From SVFI01 sp045535935 (GTDB lineage: Bacteria > Bacillota > Clostridia > Lachnospirales > Lachnospiraceae), in assembly GCA_045535935.1 (NCBI GenBank), contig JAZSMO010000012.1:1-64000 (forward strand): a DNA stretch of 64,000 bases, read 5' to 3'. The notes beneath the pieces are model-generated. The model was not told the origin of the DNA and searched no databases. It was given only the letters and a program-made list of their open reading frames with translations. Shown in pieces: positions 51,135 through 60,140 of the stretch. The first letter of the stretch is position 1. The number at the start of each line of letters is the position of its first letter. The translations under genes and the position numbers were made by a program.

Positions 51135-51164
51135 TGAGATAGTTTGCTATGGACAACTTTTTTT
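51117..51164. terminator. Bidirectional terminator made of two overlapping coding ends
   Basis: TTGTCCATGGCA (51117-51128) and TGCTATGGACAA (51145-51156) form a stem; T-runs follow on the plus strand (51158-51164) and, T-rich, on the minus strand. The whole hairpin lies within the last codons of the DUF4422 and PAP2 genes. Confidence 0.7.
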
Positions 51165-51799
51165 GCCGGTACATCTGCGAGGATGTAAAGCGGTATATAG
51201 ACAGCAACAAATAATAGAACTGCTGCTATAACATCAATGACAGAATGCTGTTTTAAAAATAGCGTGGACAGCACAACGGAGATGCATGTCACGAAAGAGA
51301 TCGGACAGATCCATTTTTTCTTGCGGAGTGATTGGCTTTTGCGCACCGCCGCATGGACAGCGAGAGAATTAAAACAGTGAATACTCGGCAGTACGTTGGT
51401 GGAAGTGTCGGATCTGTGAAGTATCTTTACCAAATCCACAAACATGTTGTCCCTTGCAAATTCTGTCGGACGAATGCGCAGACCGTTCGGATAGATAAAC
51501 GATACGAACAAAAATACAGTCATTCCGACGCCGAGCATGGTACAGAGTCTATAGTAGTCTTTGCGTTCCAGAAACATGAATCCCACAACGGCAGCACCGA
51601 TGTAGATAAACCATAGCAGATAAGGGACAATGAAGTATTCACAAAATGGAATATATGCATCCAGATCTGATTCGATGATGTGAATACGTTCTATCGGTCT
51701 GCTCTCCAGATAGGCAAAAATCGGCATATAAAATATTCCGTATATGACGGGCAACAGCATATGTCCGTGTTTTTTCAAAAACGGTTTGATCCTGTTCAT
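51131..51799 (-). CDS. PAP2-superfamily membrane phosphatase
   Basis: A 222-residue protein with six membrane segments. Signature parts are RPTEFARDNMF near 103, SIHCFNSLAVHAAV near 141-154 and KQHSVIDVIAAVLLF near 186, corresponding to the three PAP2 motifs (the form is close to the Aur1/inositolphosphotransferase branch). It likely dephosphorylates a lipid phosphate or undecaprenyl pyrophosphate. It follows the lipid kinase gene by 44 bases on the same strand, suggesting a kinase-phosphatase pair in phospholipid turnover. Confidence 0.85.
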   Translation of the reverse strand: MNRIKPFLKKHGHMLLPVIYGIFYMPIFAYLESRPIERIHIIESDLDAYIPFCEYFIVPYLLWFIYIGAAVVGFMFLERKDYYRLCTMLGVGMTVFLFVSFIYPNGLRIRPTEFARDNMFVDLVKILHRSDTSTNVLPSIHCFNSLAVHAAVRKSQSLRKKKWICPISFVTCISVVLSTLFLKQHSVIDVIAAVLLFVAVYIPLYILADVPAKKVVHSKLSH

Positions 51800-51843
51800 G
51801 AAAAATCCTTTCTGCGAGCCTGCGGCTGCTGCTTGTTGAGCAG

Positions 51844-52779
51844 TCAGGCTTTGCGATAGTTAAGTTTGGAATCTTCCGTATGTATGGTGAGCTCCGTATA
51901 GTGTCCGCAAATCTCGCCGTCTGTGTGTACGCAGAGCGGTTTGCTTGTAACAATACGGATTCTGCGGGCTTTGTACATATGAATACCTTTATGCCCCTTG
52001 TGTTTTCCTTTCAGTGCAAGAGGAAAAACAGGAAGCGCCTGTAATGCCGTCAGATTGCTTGCGACGCACACATCCAGAAGACCGTCGGTGCCATCTGCAT
52101 CCGGGCAGAGCATAAATCCGCCGCCTTCGTAAGGAAGCTGCATAAACGAGGCAAAAATGAGGCGGTTGAAATGAATCGGTGGCTTATCGTCGAGATACAA
52201 ATCACAGGACACCGTCTCAAGAGAAATCAGTTGTTTTAAGGCGACGGCACAATAAATCAGTTTGCCCAGCCCCAGTTTGTTAAAAACATTTTTAAAAGGG
52301 GAACGCAACACTTCGTCACAGGTGGCGGCGTCAAAACCGATGCCGCAGCTGACGTTGAAGCGCCTTGATTTTTTGCCGTAACACGCTGCGCCGACATCCG
52401 TCTGCCTGGTGACACCGCATTTTTTGAGTCCGGCCACCGTATCCACCGGGTCGGCGGATATACCGAGTGCTCTTGCGAAGTCATTGCTTGTTCCTGTCGG
52501 AAGATAAGAAACGATCGTATGCTCTATATCATCGATGGCATTGACAACGCAGTTGAGTGTACCGTCACCGCCGAGAACAATCAGGCGGTTTAAGGACCCG
52601 TTGTGTGCAAAAAGCTGACGGTCGGTCACTGATTTTGTGTAGTTTCTTAAATCTTTTTCGGATTTGGTAAAGTGTACAATATATGTAACTTTGGCTTGGT
52701 CAAGCGCTGCTCTTAAGTGCTTCCACTGTTTTCTTGCAAGTCCCGACCTGGAACTTGGATTTACAATTACATGATACAT
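51844..52779 (-). CDS. Diacylglycerol kinase family lipid kinase
   Basis: A 311-residue kinase of the DgkB/YegS/LCB5 family. VIVNPSSRSG at the start, the nucleotide site VLGGDGTLNCVVNAI near 69 and PTGTSNDFARALGI near 93 are diagnostic. It would phosphorylate diacylglycerol, recycling the by-product of lipoteichoic-acid synthesis. First gene of a two-gene unit with the PAP2 phosphatase. Confidence 0.95.
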   Translation of the reverse strand: MYHVIVNPSSRSGLARKQWKHLRAALDQAKVTYIVHFTKSEKDLRNYTKSVTDRQLFAHNGSLNRLIVLGGDGTLNCVVNAIDDIEHTIVSYLPTGTSNDFARALGISADPVDTVAGLKKCGVTRQTDVGAACYGKKSRRFNVSCGIGFDAATCDEVLRSPFKNVFNKLGLGKLIYCAVALKQLISLETVSCDLYLDDKPPIHFNRLIFASFMQLPYEGGGFMLCPDADGTDGLLDVCVASNLTALQALPVFPLALKGKHKGHKGIHMYKARRIRIVTSKPLCVHTDGEICGHYTELTIHTEDSKLNYRKA

Positions 52780-52903
52780 AGCTTACCTCATAAGATACGG
52801 AATAATATACAAAAATTAATTGCTGTGTTTCCGATAGACATAATCATACCATAAACATCCAAAGGCTTCTATAAATAAAAATAAAATTAATAAAAAATTA
52901 GGA

Positions 52904-52932
52904 TTTTCAGTTGGGACAAAATATGATATAAT
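52904..52932 (+). promoter_or_regulatory. Promoter of glyA
   Basis: TTTTCA (52904-52909), 17 bp, then TATAAT (52927-52932) with an upstream TGA giving an extended -10. The leader of about 70 bases contains a small GTATG/CATAC hairpin. Confidence 0.65.
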
Positions 52933-53008
52933 TTCGAACGAGGTGTATGTATGTGTGCATACTCGCAGGAAAAGACTTAAAATATTATAATATACGGGAG
53001 GTACAAAT

Positions 53009-54247
53009 ATGTATTCTTTAGATGAAGTAAGGAACGTAGACCCGGAAATCGCACAGGCGATTGAGGCGGAGCAGGCGAGACAGAATGACCATATCGAGCT
53101 GATTGCTTCCGAAAACTGGGTGAGCAAAGCAGTGATGGCAGCGATGGGCAGCCCGCTGACAAACAAATATGCAGAAGGTTATCCGGCAAAACGTTACTAC
53201 GGCGGATGTGACTGCGTGGACGTAGTGGAAGACCTTGCAAGAGACAGAGCCAAAGAGCTGTTTGGTTGTGACTATGCGAACGTTCAGCCACACTCAGGCG
53301 CACAGGCCAATATGGCAGTATTCTTTGCTGTTATGGAGCCGGGCGATACATATATGGGTATGAACCTTGACCACGGCGGACATTTATCACATGGATCACC
53401 TGTAAATATGTCAGGTAAATATTACAACTGCGTACCTTACGGTGTAAACGATGACGGTTTCATCGACTATGATAAAGTAAGAGAGATTGCACTTGACTGC
53501 AAACCGAAAATGATCATCGCAGGTGCATCTGCTTACGCAAGAAAGATCGACTTTAAGAAATTCCGTGAGATCGCTGATGAAGTAGGTGCTGTTCTCATGG
53601 TAGATATGGCTCACATTGCAGGTCTTGTTGCAACAGGTCAGCATGAAAGCCCGATTCCTTACGCAGACGTTGTGACTACCACAACACACAAGACACTCCG
53701 CGGACCTCGTGGCGGACTTATCCTCTGCAACCAGGAAGCAGCAGATAAATTCAACTTCAACAAAGCCATCTTCCCGGGTATCCAGGGTGGACCGCTTATG
53801 CACGTAATCGCTGCAAAAGCAGTATGTTTCAAAGAAGCTCTTTCCGATGAGTTCAAAGCATACGGAAAAGCAGTCATCGACAACGCACAGGCTCTTTCCA
53901 AGGGGCTTATGGACAGAGGTATCAAGATTGTATCCGGCGGTACAGACAACCACCTGATGCTTGTAGATCTTACAAACTTTGATCTGACAGGAAAGGCTGT
54001 TGAGAAGCTTCTTGATCAGGCGCATATTACAGCCAACAAGAACACCATCCCGAACGATCCGAAGTCACCGTTCGTGACAAGTGGTATCCGTCTCGGAACA
54101 CCGGCCGTAACTTCCCGTGGTATGAACACAGAAGATATGGACAAGATTGCAGAAGCTATCGCACTTGTAATCAAAGGCGGCGAGGAGAAAGTTCCTGAGG
54201 CACAGGCTATCGTGGCTGAGCTCACAAAGAAATATCCGCTGAACTAA
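53009..54247 (+). CDS. glyA: Serine hydroxymethyltransferase
   Basis: A 412-residue PLP enzyme converting serine and tetrahydrofolate to glycine and methylene-THF. IELIASENWVS near 29, YAEGYPAKRYYGGC near 54-67, VQPHSGAQANMAVF near 92, and the PLP lysine K228 in TTTTHKTLRGPRGG. Codon use is strongly biased, as expected for a highly expressed gene. Strong promoter upstream and terminator downstream; monocistronic. Confidence 0.98.
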   Translation: MYSLDEVRNVDPEIAQAIEAEQARQNDHIELIASENWVSKAVMAAMGSPLTNKYAEGYPAKRYYGGCDCVDVVEDLARDRAKELFGCDYANVQPHSGAQANMAVFFAVMEPGDTYMGMNLDHGGHLSHGSPVNMSGKYYNCVPYGVNDDGFIDYDKVREIALDCKPKMIIAGASAYARKIDFKKFREIADEVGAVLMVDMAHIAGLVATGQHESPIPYADVVTTTTHKTLRGPRGGLILCNQEAADKFNFNKAIFPGIQGGPLMHVIAAKAVCFKEALSDEFKAYGKAVIDNAQALSKGLMDRGIKIVSGGTDNHLMLVDLTNFDLTGKAVEKLLDQAHITANKNTIPNDPKSPFVTSGIRLGTPAVTSRGMNTEDMDKIAEAIALVIKGGEEKVPEAQAIVAELTKKYPLN

Positions 54248-54261
54248 TTTTAAGAATAGCG

Positions 54262-54297
54262 AAACCCGCACAGACGGTTGTCTGCGCGGGTTTTTTT
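54262..54297. terminator. Terminator after glyA
   Basis: AAACCCGCACAGAC and GTCTGCGCGGGTTT pair with one mismatch around GGTT, and a T-run follows. It lies between glyA and the convergent fusion gene and could serve both. Confidence 0.85.
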
Positions 54298-54305
54298 GTG
54301 CCATG

Positions 54306-57080
54306 TTATTCCTTCACGCCTCCAAGCACAATTCTCGAAACAATGCTTTTGGAAAAGAAAAGATATACAATCAGTGTCGGAAGGGTAAACAGGATCATTG
54401 ACACATACATTTCCGGGCTTCCGGACGAGCCGCGCGGAGGCGCTCCTTCCATAAGCGTTGCGATGGTCCGCACTTCCGGCATAATAAGAATCAGGCTGTG
54501 CATAAAACCGTTGTTCCATGAGGCGGTAAAAGTAAAAATAAATTGCAGACACAGAGCCGGTTTTATAGATGGCAGTATCATCCGGTGGAAAATCGAAAGC
54601 TCCGAACATCCGTCGATTCGGGCTGCTTCCACAATGCTTTGCAAAGGAATCATCTTTAGATACATGCGCATAAAGTAAGCGGTCGCAGGCGTAGCAACGG
54701 CCGGCAGAATCAGTGGAACAAGTGTGTTTAAAAGCCCAAGATTCAGCGACAGCTTAAAGAAACCGACGGAGGTAGAAATCTGTGAAAACATCATTGCTGC
54801 GATGACAATTTTCCAAAGCGTTTTTCTGCCGCGGAAACGGAACATCTCAAAGCCGTATGCACACATACTTCCGAAATAAACGGCAAGCGTACCGGAAGAG
54901 AGTGAAACAATGAGAGAATATATCATGGCCTTGGAAATCGGACACAGCGAATAGCTTTCCGCCATCATAACATTGCTGTAGTTTTCCAAAAACTTTCCTT
55001 CCGGAATCAGGGTGAATCCGCGATGTATCAGGCTGTAGGCAGTGCGTGTGGAATTGACCAGCATAATGCCGATCGGATAAAGCGCTGCCAGGCAGAGCAG
55101 AGTACAGATGAAACTCCGTAGCAGAATGGTTCTTACTGTCTTCGGATGTCGTCGCACGTATCGGATGCAGGCTTTAACGTCTGCTTTTTTCTTTTGGAAA
55201 TATGCTTTGACAGCCGGCCGGATATCCGTTTTTTTCGGAAGCGGCCGCTTATTTATTTTACAAAGTACAAAGGTAATAATTTCGTGCAGCAGGCTCGCAG
55301 CCAGGATGGAACAGACAAGCACGCATACGACAAAGAGACCGACGCCGGAAATCATTCCGAGATGCATGATAAACAGGTTGTGGATCAGATAAAGTTCCAG
55401 TGAAATTTTTCCGAGAAAATCCAGAACCCGGTTTTCAAAACGGCATTTTAAGGAAATCAGGAGCATCAGACAGACAAAGAAAAATGTCATGGTCAGCTGC
55501 GGACCCAGCGTCAGGAATTTGTCTGCATATCCCGGATTGGCTGCGGTTTCTGTCCAGTAGCCGTGGTTTGCCAGCATATAGCCGTTCAGTCGCGTAAAGG
55601 CACCAAAGCCGATGAGACATCCGACGCATAGTAAAACATAGTATTTTTTACAAAAATCCAAAAACTTTGTTTCTTTCAAGGCAACGACAATTCCGAAGAA
55701 GAAAATCAGTGTGGAATTGTACCACCATTCGCCCTGAAACCAGTAATCGCCGTGACATAAAAGCAGGCTGAAGACAGTCAGCACACAAAGGAAGATAAAC
55801 ATACAGCCCACGGCGATTTTCCGGTTTTTGATAAAACGCATACAAAGATAAAAAGCGAGGTATAAAAAGGCAATCTCGACAATATACCACATATGAGTGT
55901 TGCGCAAAATCCATCCGGTCAAATATCCGGCCCACTCTTTGAGATTGTAGTGTTTTCCCAAGCAGATATCCACAAGGAGGAAAACAAAGGTACATAAATA
56001 AAACGGAATCAGGATGGTAGGGAAACGCTTCTTGAAAAAGCCTTTCAGGTATCCCTCCTTTTCCAGCGTGCTTTTCATCAGTCCGTAGCCGGAGTAGAAG
56101 AAGAAAGCACCGACAAGACAAACACCGAAGTTTTCCAGCACCTTAAAGATACTCGCATTTTCGGCGCCGACGGTCTGCACCAGGTGATGCATGACGATCA
56201 GAACGGCGAAAAAACCAAGCAGCGCTTTGGACTGTTTCAAACTGAGCGGGTCCTTTTGCCATGCACCGTAAATTTCGCTTTCATCGATTTGCCCGTGCTC
56301 CAGCATACGCAGCTCTTTGGCGCTCGGAATATAGTCTTCATCCTTGATTTTCATTCCGCAAAGAAGGATATAGCCCAGCGGAAGAATGAGAACCCATATG
56401 GAAAAACTGAATTTTTTTGCCAAATCCAGAAATGTCTTTTTCGGCTCCTTCACACCGGCGGTTGCGTTTCCGGATGAAATGCTCTTAAGAACCGGCAGCA
56501 TTTGGACATCCAGTGCCTTCAGCTGCGCTTCTGTGTCAAAGGCTTCCACATCATAGTGGTAGCAGTTCAGAAACAGATATTTGTCGCCGATGACAGTTGT
56601 GTATTTCGTATAAAGTGCATAATCACGGTGGACCTCCTCGGAATAAGAAGTGATTTCCTTTTCGAAGGTGATGTCCCTCAGGGTGACTTCTTCCCGACCG
56701 ATTAGATTGTAATTGGCAGGGTCTGTGTTATCCGGATTTGAAAAGGAGGCAGGAGCATCGCCGGTATCCGAAACGTACAGTTCAAGAAAGTTTTGCCAGT
56801 TGTCATCGATAAGCAGAAAAGAGACTCCCATTTTCTCCATCTCGCTCCGGAGCCCCTTTTTGTTATCCTTAAAAAATCGTGTCCATTTCCGGTCGGTTTC
56901 AAAGGAAATATCGGCATCTTTGACATATGTAATCGTTTTTCGGCCGGCATAAACGGTCTTTCCGTGTTTGGAGGCTTCCTCCTTGCTACCCGCCACATTT
57001 CCGGTGAGTGCAACGGAGAGCACCGATATGACAAGGAGCAAAAGGACAGTATGTGTATTCCATTTAAACGGTATTTTCAT
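54306..57080 (-). CDS. Fusion of acyltransferase-3 and MalG-like ABC permease
   Basis: A 924-residue membrane protein of unusual build. Residues 10-28 are a signal anchor; 29-220 an extracytoplasmic domain of unknown type; 226-242 a membrane segment; 243-285 a cytoplasmic linker. Residues 285-610 form an acyltransferase-3 domain with the expected histidine pair H298-H299 (LIVMHHLVQ) and FLGKISLELYLIHNLFI near 555-571. Residues 645-924 are a carbohydrate ABC permease of the MalG type, with six segments and the EAA loop EAARIDGCSELSIF at 818-831. No cognate permease, ATPase or binding protein is adjacent. It may acylate an envelope glycan and move it or its donor. The frame is open throughout, so it is not a sequencing join. 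Confidence 0.88.
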   Translation of the reverse strand: MKIPFKWNTHTVLLLLVISVLSVALTGNVAGSKEEASKHGKTVYAGRKTITYVKDADISFETDRKWTRFFKDNKKGLRSEMEKMGVSFLLIDDNWQNFLELYVSDTGDAPASFSNPDNTDPANYNLIGREEVTLRDITFEKEITSYSEEVHRDYALYTKYTTVIGDKYLFLNCYHYDVEAFDTEAQLKALDVQMLPVLKSISSGNATAGVKEPKKTFLDLAKKFSFSIWVLILPLGYILLCGMKIKDEDYIPSAKELRMLEHGQIDESEIYGAWQKDPLSLKQSKALLGFFAVLIVMHHLVQTVGAENASIFKVLENFGVCLVGAFFFYSGYGLMKSTLEKEGYLKGFFKKRFPTILIPFYLCTFVFLLVDICLGKHYNLKEWAGYLTGWILRNTHMWYIVEIAFLYLAFYLCMRFIKNRKIAVGCMFIFLCVLTVFSLLLCHGDYWFQGEWWYNSTLIFFFGIVVALKETKFLDFCKKYYVLLCVGCLIGFGAFTRLNGYMLANHGYWTETAANPGYADKFLTLGPQLTMTFFFVCLMLLISLKCRFENRVLDFLGKISLELYLIHNLFIMHLGMISGVGLFVVCVLVCSILAASLLHEIITFVLCKINKRPLPKKTDIRPAVKAYFQKKKADVKACIRYVRRHPKTVRTILLRSFICTLLCLAALYPIGIMLVNSTRTAYSLIHRGFTLIPEGKFLENYSNVMMAESYSLCPISKAMIYSLIVSLSSGTLAVYFGSMCAYGFEMFRFRGRKTLWKIVIAAMMFSQISTSVGFFKLSLNLGLLNTLVPLILPAVATPATAYFMRMYLKMIPLQSIVEAARIDGCSELSIFHRMILPSIKPALCLQFIFTFTASWNNGFMHSLILIMPEVRTIATLMEGAPPRGSSGSPEMYVSMILFTLPTLIVYLFFSKSIVSRIVLGGVKE

Positions 57081-57089
57081 GTAGAGTAC

Positions 57090-57380
57090 CTATTCTTTCT
57101 TTTCTAAAACATATAGTTTTATTTTATTAATTATGGTTGCAAAAATCAGTGTGGCGGTCAAGACAAGAAGAACAAAAATCCGTAAGTCCCGCAGAATCCA
57201 CTCTGCAAAATATAAGATAAATACATTTTCCAAGAGAATCAGTTCCAAAGAAATTTTGCCTAAAAACTTCAGTGCTTTGTTGTGAATGCGCACTTTCATA
57301 AGTAGAAGCAAAAGTAAGCTGAGACCGCGTTCCCATTTTGAAACCGCCTTGTCTGTGACACCGAGTTTTTCTTTATCCAT
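57090..57380 (-). pseudogene. Chimeric remnant: XRE helix-turn-helix fragment joined to an acyltransferase tail
   Basis: A 96-codon open frame. Its first 23 residues (DKEKLGVTDKAVSKWERGLSL) are the second half of an XRE-type helix-turn-helix, missing the first helices. From about residue 29 it reads NKALKFLGKISLELILLENVFILYF and further membrane helices, matching the end of the acyltransferase domain in the next gene (about 550-610 there). A GAGGT site still precedes the ATG. I read it as a deletion product of two genes that may still be translated; a small real membrane protein cannot be excluded. Confidence 0.65.
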
Positions 57381-57461
57381 ATGCGTTACCTCAATCCGCT
57401 GCATTCGGAGCGAAAAAAGGAAGCCAGCCACACCGGCAGTGCTTCCTTCTGTGTAAATAAA

Positions 57462-59462
57462 TTATTCTTTATAAGTTTTTTCAAACTCATCGATCGGCAT
57501 CGGCTTCGCATAATAATATCCCTGAATCAGGTCACATTCCTGCTCAATCAAAAAGTCTACCTGATCACGGCTTTCGATACCTTCCGCAACGATTTTCATA
57601 TCCAGCTTCTTGGCAAGATCAATCACCTCGGAGACAATGAGCATTCCGCGGTCCAGAGAATTCATGCCGCGGAAGAAATCCGCATCGATCTTCAATACGT
57701 CGATCTGGAGTTCCTTGAGAGAATTCAGTGAAGAGTAGCCTGCGCCGAAATCGTCCATGGAAACAGGGAATCCGTGCTCACGGAGCTGCTTTACTGTGTT
57801 TAAAAGCACCTGCTTGTCGTCGAAGAATGCGCTTTCTGTCAGCTCCAGTTCGATCACATCGTGAGGGACATTGTATTTGTCTACGATTTTGCAAATATGA
57901 TCCGCCAGATCCTCACGCGTAAAATGTGCACGGGATATATTGACGGAAATCGGAACAACCTTACGTCCCGCGGAAATCCATTGTGATTGTTTTCGCGCAA
58001 TTTCTTCCAGCATATAGTCATCCAATTTTAAGATAAATCCATTTTTCTCAAAAATAGGAATGAAGCGGTTTGGCGGGATAAAGCCTTCCGTTGGGTGGAT
58101 CCATCGAACCAGTGCTTCCGCACCGCCGAGCTGTTCTCCTTTTGTGCTGATTTTCGGTTGCAGATACACTTGGAACTCATTGTTTGCGAGGGCGAGGTCC
58201 ATTTCATCCTCCACTTTGTGTTCCCAAAGATGTTGTTTATTCATTTCTTCGTCGAAAAAGGCAATGTGTGTTTCTGCGTCTTCGCCCATGAGTTCCCGCG
58301 CAATATAGGCGTTATTATAAAGAAGTTCCACATCTGTTTCTCCTTTTTCGGCCAGACAGACGCCGAAAGTAAAATGTAATTTCATATTCGGGAGAACCTG
58401 GCTGACAGACGCCTCTATTTTTTCGATGCGATCCAGGAGCGATTTTTCATTTTCGTACAAAAGCAGAAGCGCAAAATCCGCATTTTCCCGGTAAGCCATC
58501 TGCTCTTTGTTTCGAACAATTTTGCGGAGCGTATGATAAAAACGTTCCAAAAGTTCTTCGCCGTCCCTCACGCCGAAGCAGGTGCAGAAGCTTTGATATT
58601 TCCGCATGCGGAGATGTACAACAGCATATTTCCGGCGGCCGTTGCGATTCCTTTTCAGAAGCTTTGTGCTGTGCGTTGTAAAATGCAACCAGTTGTTTCC
58701 GCCGGTGACCATGTCCGTGTAAATCACTTTCGTAATCCTGTGCTGGTCCGCCAGAACAAAAATAAAGGACACCAGGTAGTAGATACAGAAAATGACAAGC
58801 ATTACGATTCCGGTTGCGAGCATGATGAGGATAAAAACAAAGTCCATCGCATATACATCGATATTGTTCAGTACACAGACATTGTAACTGCCTGCAGGTA
58901 TCACAAACCAAAGTTTGGCGTGCAATATGCTTATATGTTCAAAGGACGACGAATTTTCGGAGAGAGCTTCAAGCGGTGAAAGATTTATATGGTCATAAAG
59001 ATCCGGACTGATGACCATTCCTCCGTCTTCAAAAGCAAAAACATTTTGTGCATCTTCTTCTATGACAATTTTGAGCGTATGTGACGTTCCGTTTTGCTGG
59101 AAATAAAAGTCGGAAGCCTCTTTCATGTCAGGATAGCGCTCGGAGGAGCTCCAGAGCGGCCTGTTATCTTCTGACAGAATGCTGACAGCAGCAATATCAG
59201 GCGAAAAGGTGAGATACGATAAAATTTTATTGCCGGTTGCATCGAGATCGTTCTCTGCAATGTTCTCGTAGGCAGAGGCAATACGCTCGGAATTCAAATT
59301 GCACAGATCTATTTTCGTATAAAGTGTACTGACGACAGTCAAAGACGTGATGACTGCCAACATAATGATGAACATAAGTAAAAGAAAAATCAGACCGATG
59401 ATCGACGGTACAATCCGATTCTTTTTCATTTTTTTAATTCGTTTGTCTTTGGCTCTTTTCAT
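57462..59462 (-). CDS. Membrane EAL-domain c-di-GMP phosphodiesterase with degenerate GGDEF
   Basis: A 666-residue signalling enzyme: a basic N-terminus, membrane segment 1 (17-45), an extracytoplasmic sensor (about 48-203), segment 2 (205-238), a GGDEF-like domain (about 245-400) in which the signature is replaced by ENADFALL, and an EAL domain (about 415-660). Active-site residues are present: E449-A-L, N508, E540, D570-D571, K591 and E627. It should hydrolyse c-di-GMP to pGpG. Last gene upstream of the acyltransferase-permease fusion on the same strand, with only the remnant between, so it may control that product. Confidence 0.93.
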   Translation of the reverse strand: MKRAKDKRIKKMKKNRIVPSIIGLIFLLLMFIIMLAVITSLTVVSTLYTKIDLCNLNSERIASAYENIAENDLDATGNKILSYLTFSPDIAAVSILSEDNRPLWSSSERYPDMKEASDFYFQQNGTSHTLKIVIEEDAQNVFAFEDGGMVISPDLYDHINLSPLEALSENSSSFEHISILHAKLWFVIPAGSYNVCVLNNIDVYAMDFVFILIMLATGIVMLVIFCIYYLVSFIFVLADQHRITKVIYTDMVTGGNNWLHFTTHSTKLLKRNRNGRRKYAVVHLRMRKYQSFCTCFGVRDGEELLERFYHTLRKIVRNKEQMAYRENADFALLLLYENEKSLLDRIEKIEASVSQVLPNMKLHFTFGVCLAEKGETDVELLYNNAYIARELMGEDAETHIAFFDEEMNKQHLWEHKVEDEMDLALANNEFQVYLQPKISTKGEQLGGAEALVRWIHPTEGFIPPNRFIPIFEKNGFILKLDDYMLEEIARKQSQWISAGRKVVPISVNISRAHFTREDLADHICKIVDKYNVPHDVIELELTESAFFDDKQVLLNTVKQLREHGFPVSMDDFGAGYSSLNSLKELQIDVLKIDADFFRGMNSLDRGMLIVSEVIDLAKKLDMKIVAEGIESRDQVDFLIEQECDLIQGYYYAKPMPIDEFEKTYKE

Positions 59463-59579
59463 GAAAAATCCTCACATATAATATTTGATTGCGTGATGTC
59501 AGAAAAATGCAATCATAATTGTTATCATTTTACCATTAAGGAAAGCTACTTTTGTATCTACAAAAATACACAAAATCCC

Positions 59580-59608
59580 TTGCTTATATTTGGTAATTAT
59601 GCTATCAT
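59580..59608 (+). promoter_or_regulatory. Promoter of the aspartate-family operon
   Basis: TTGCTT (59580-59585), 17 bp, then TATCAT (59603-59608) with a TGC extension just before it. Confidence 0.65.
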
Positions 59609-59690
59609 ATCTCTCGGTGACAAACAAGTGTGCGCAAGAGGCGTACAGTCAAAAACAACTGTTTGCGTGACGCAGACACGAGGTGAAATC

Positions 59691-60134
59691 ATGAAACAGA
59701 CAACCGAATATTTCGTGGTGAAACAGAAAGCGTTGCCGGAAGTACTTCTCAAGGTGGTGGAAGCCAAGCGTCTGATCGATTCGGGACGGAACATTTCCGT
59801 GCAGGAAGCCGTGGATCGGGTCGGGATCAGCCGGAGTTCCTTCTATAAATATAAAGAAGACATCTTCCCGTTCCACGACACAGCGACCGGTACGACGATC
59901 ACGCTGACGTTCCAGATGGATGACGAGCCGGGACTTCTCTCGGACGTGCTGAAAACAATCGCAACGTTCGGTGCGAACATCCTTACCATCCATCAGAGTA
60001 TACCGATCAACGGTGTGGCTTCGCTTTCCATCAGTGTACAGGTTCTTCCGACGACGGGAGATGTATCAAAGATGGTCGATGCCATGGAGCAGCAAAAAGG
60101 CGTTCACTACGTGAAAATAATAGCTAAGGAGTAA
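59691..60134 (+). CDS. ACT-domain protein, UPF0735/PheB-like
   Basis: A 147-residue protein, the usual length for UPF0735. An N-terminal helix-turn-helix-like part (about 5-60; RNISVQEAVDRVGISRSSFYKYK) is joined to a C-terminal ACT domain (about 70-147; TLTFQMDDEPGLLSDVLKTIATFGANILTIHQ). ACT domains bind amino acids; with the HTH this suggests an amino-acid-responsive regulator. The ATG at 59691 follows GAGGTG. A stem TGTTTGCG/CGCAGACA (59661-59679) sits just before that site and could affect translation. It is 6 bases upstream of hom. Confidence 0.9.
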   Translation: MKQTTEYFVVKQKALPEVLLKVVEAKRLIDSGRNISVQEAVDRVGISRSSFYKYKEDIFPFHDTATGTTITLTFQMDDEPGLLSDVLKTIATFGANILTIHQSIPINGVASLSISVQVLPTTGDVSKMVDAMEQQKGVHYVKIIAKE

Positions 60135-60140
60135 AGAAAA

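Noticed and set aside
59493..59690. N-terminal extension of the ACT-domain protein
   Set aside because: The extra 66 codons would run through the promoter at 59580-59608, and a good ribosome site precedes the ATG at 59691.
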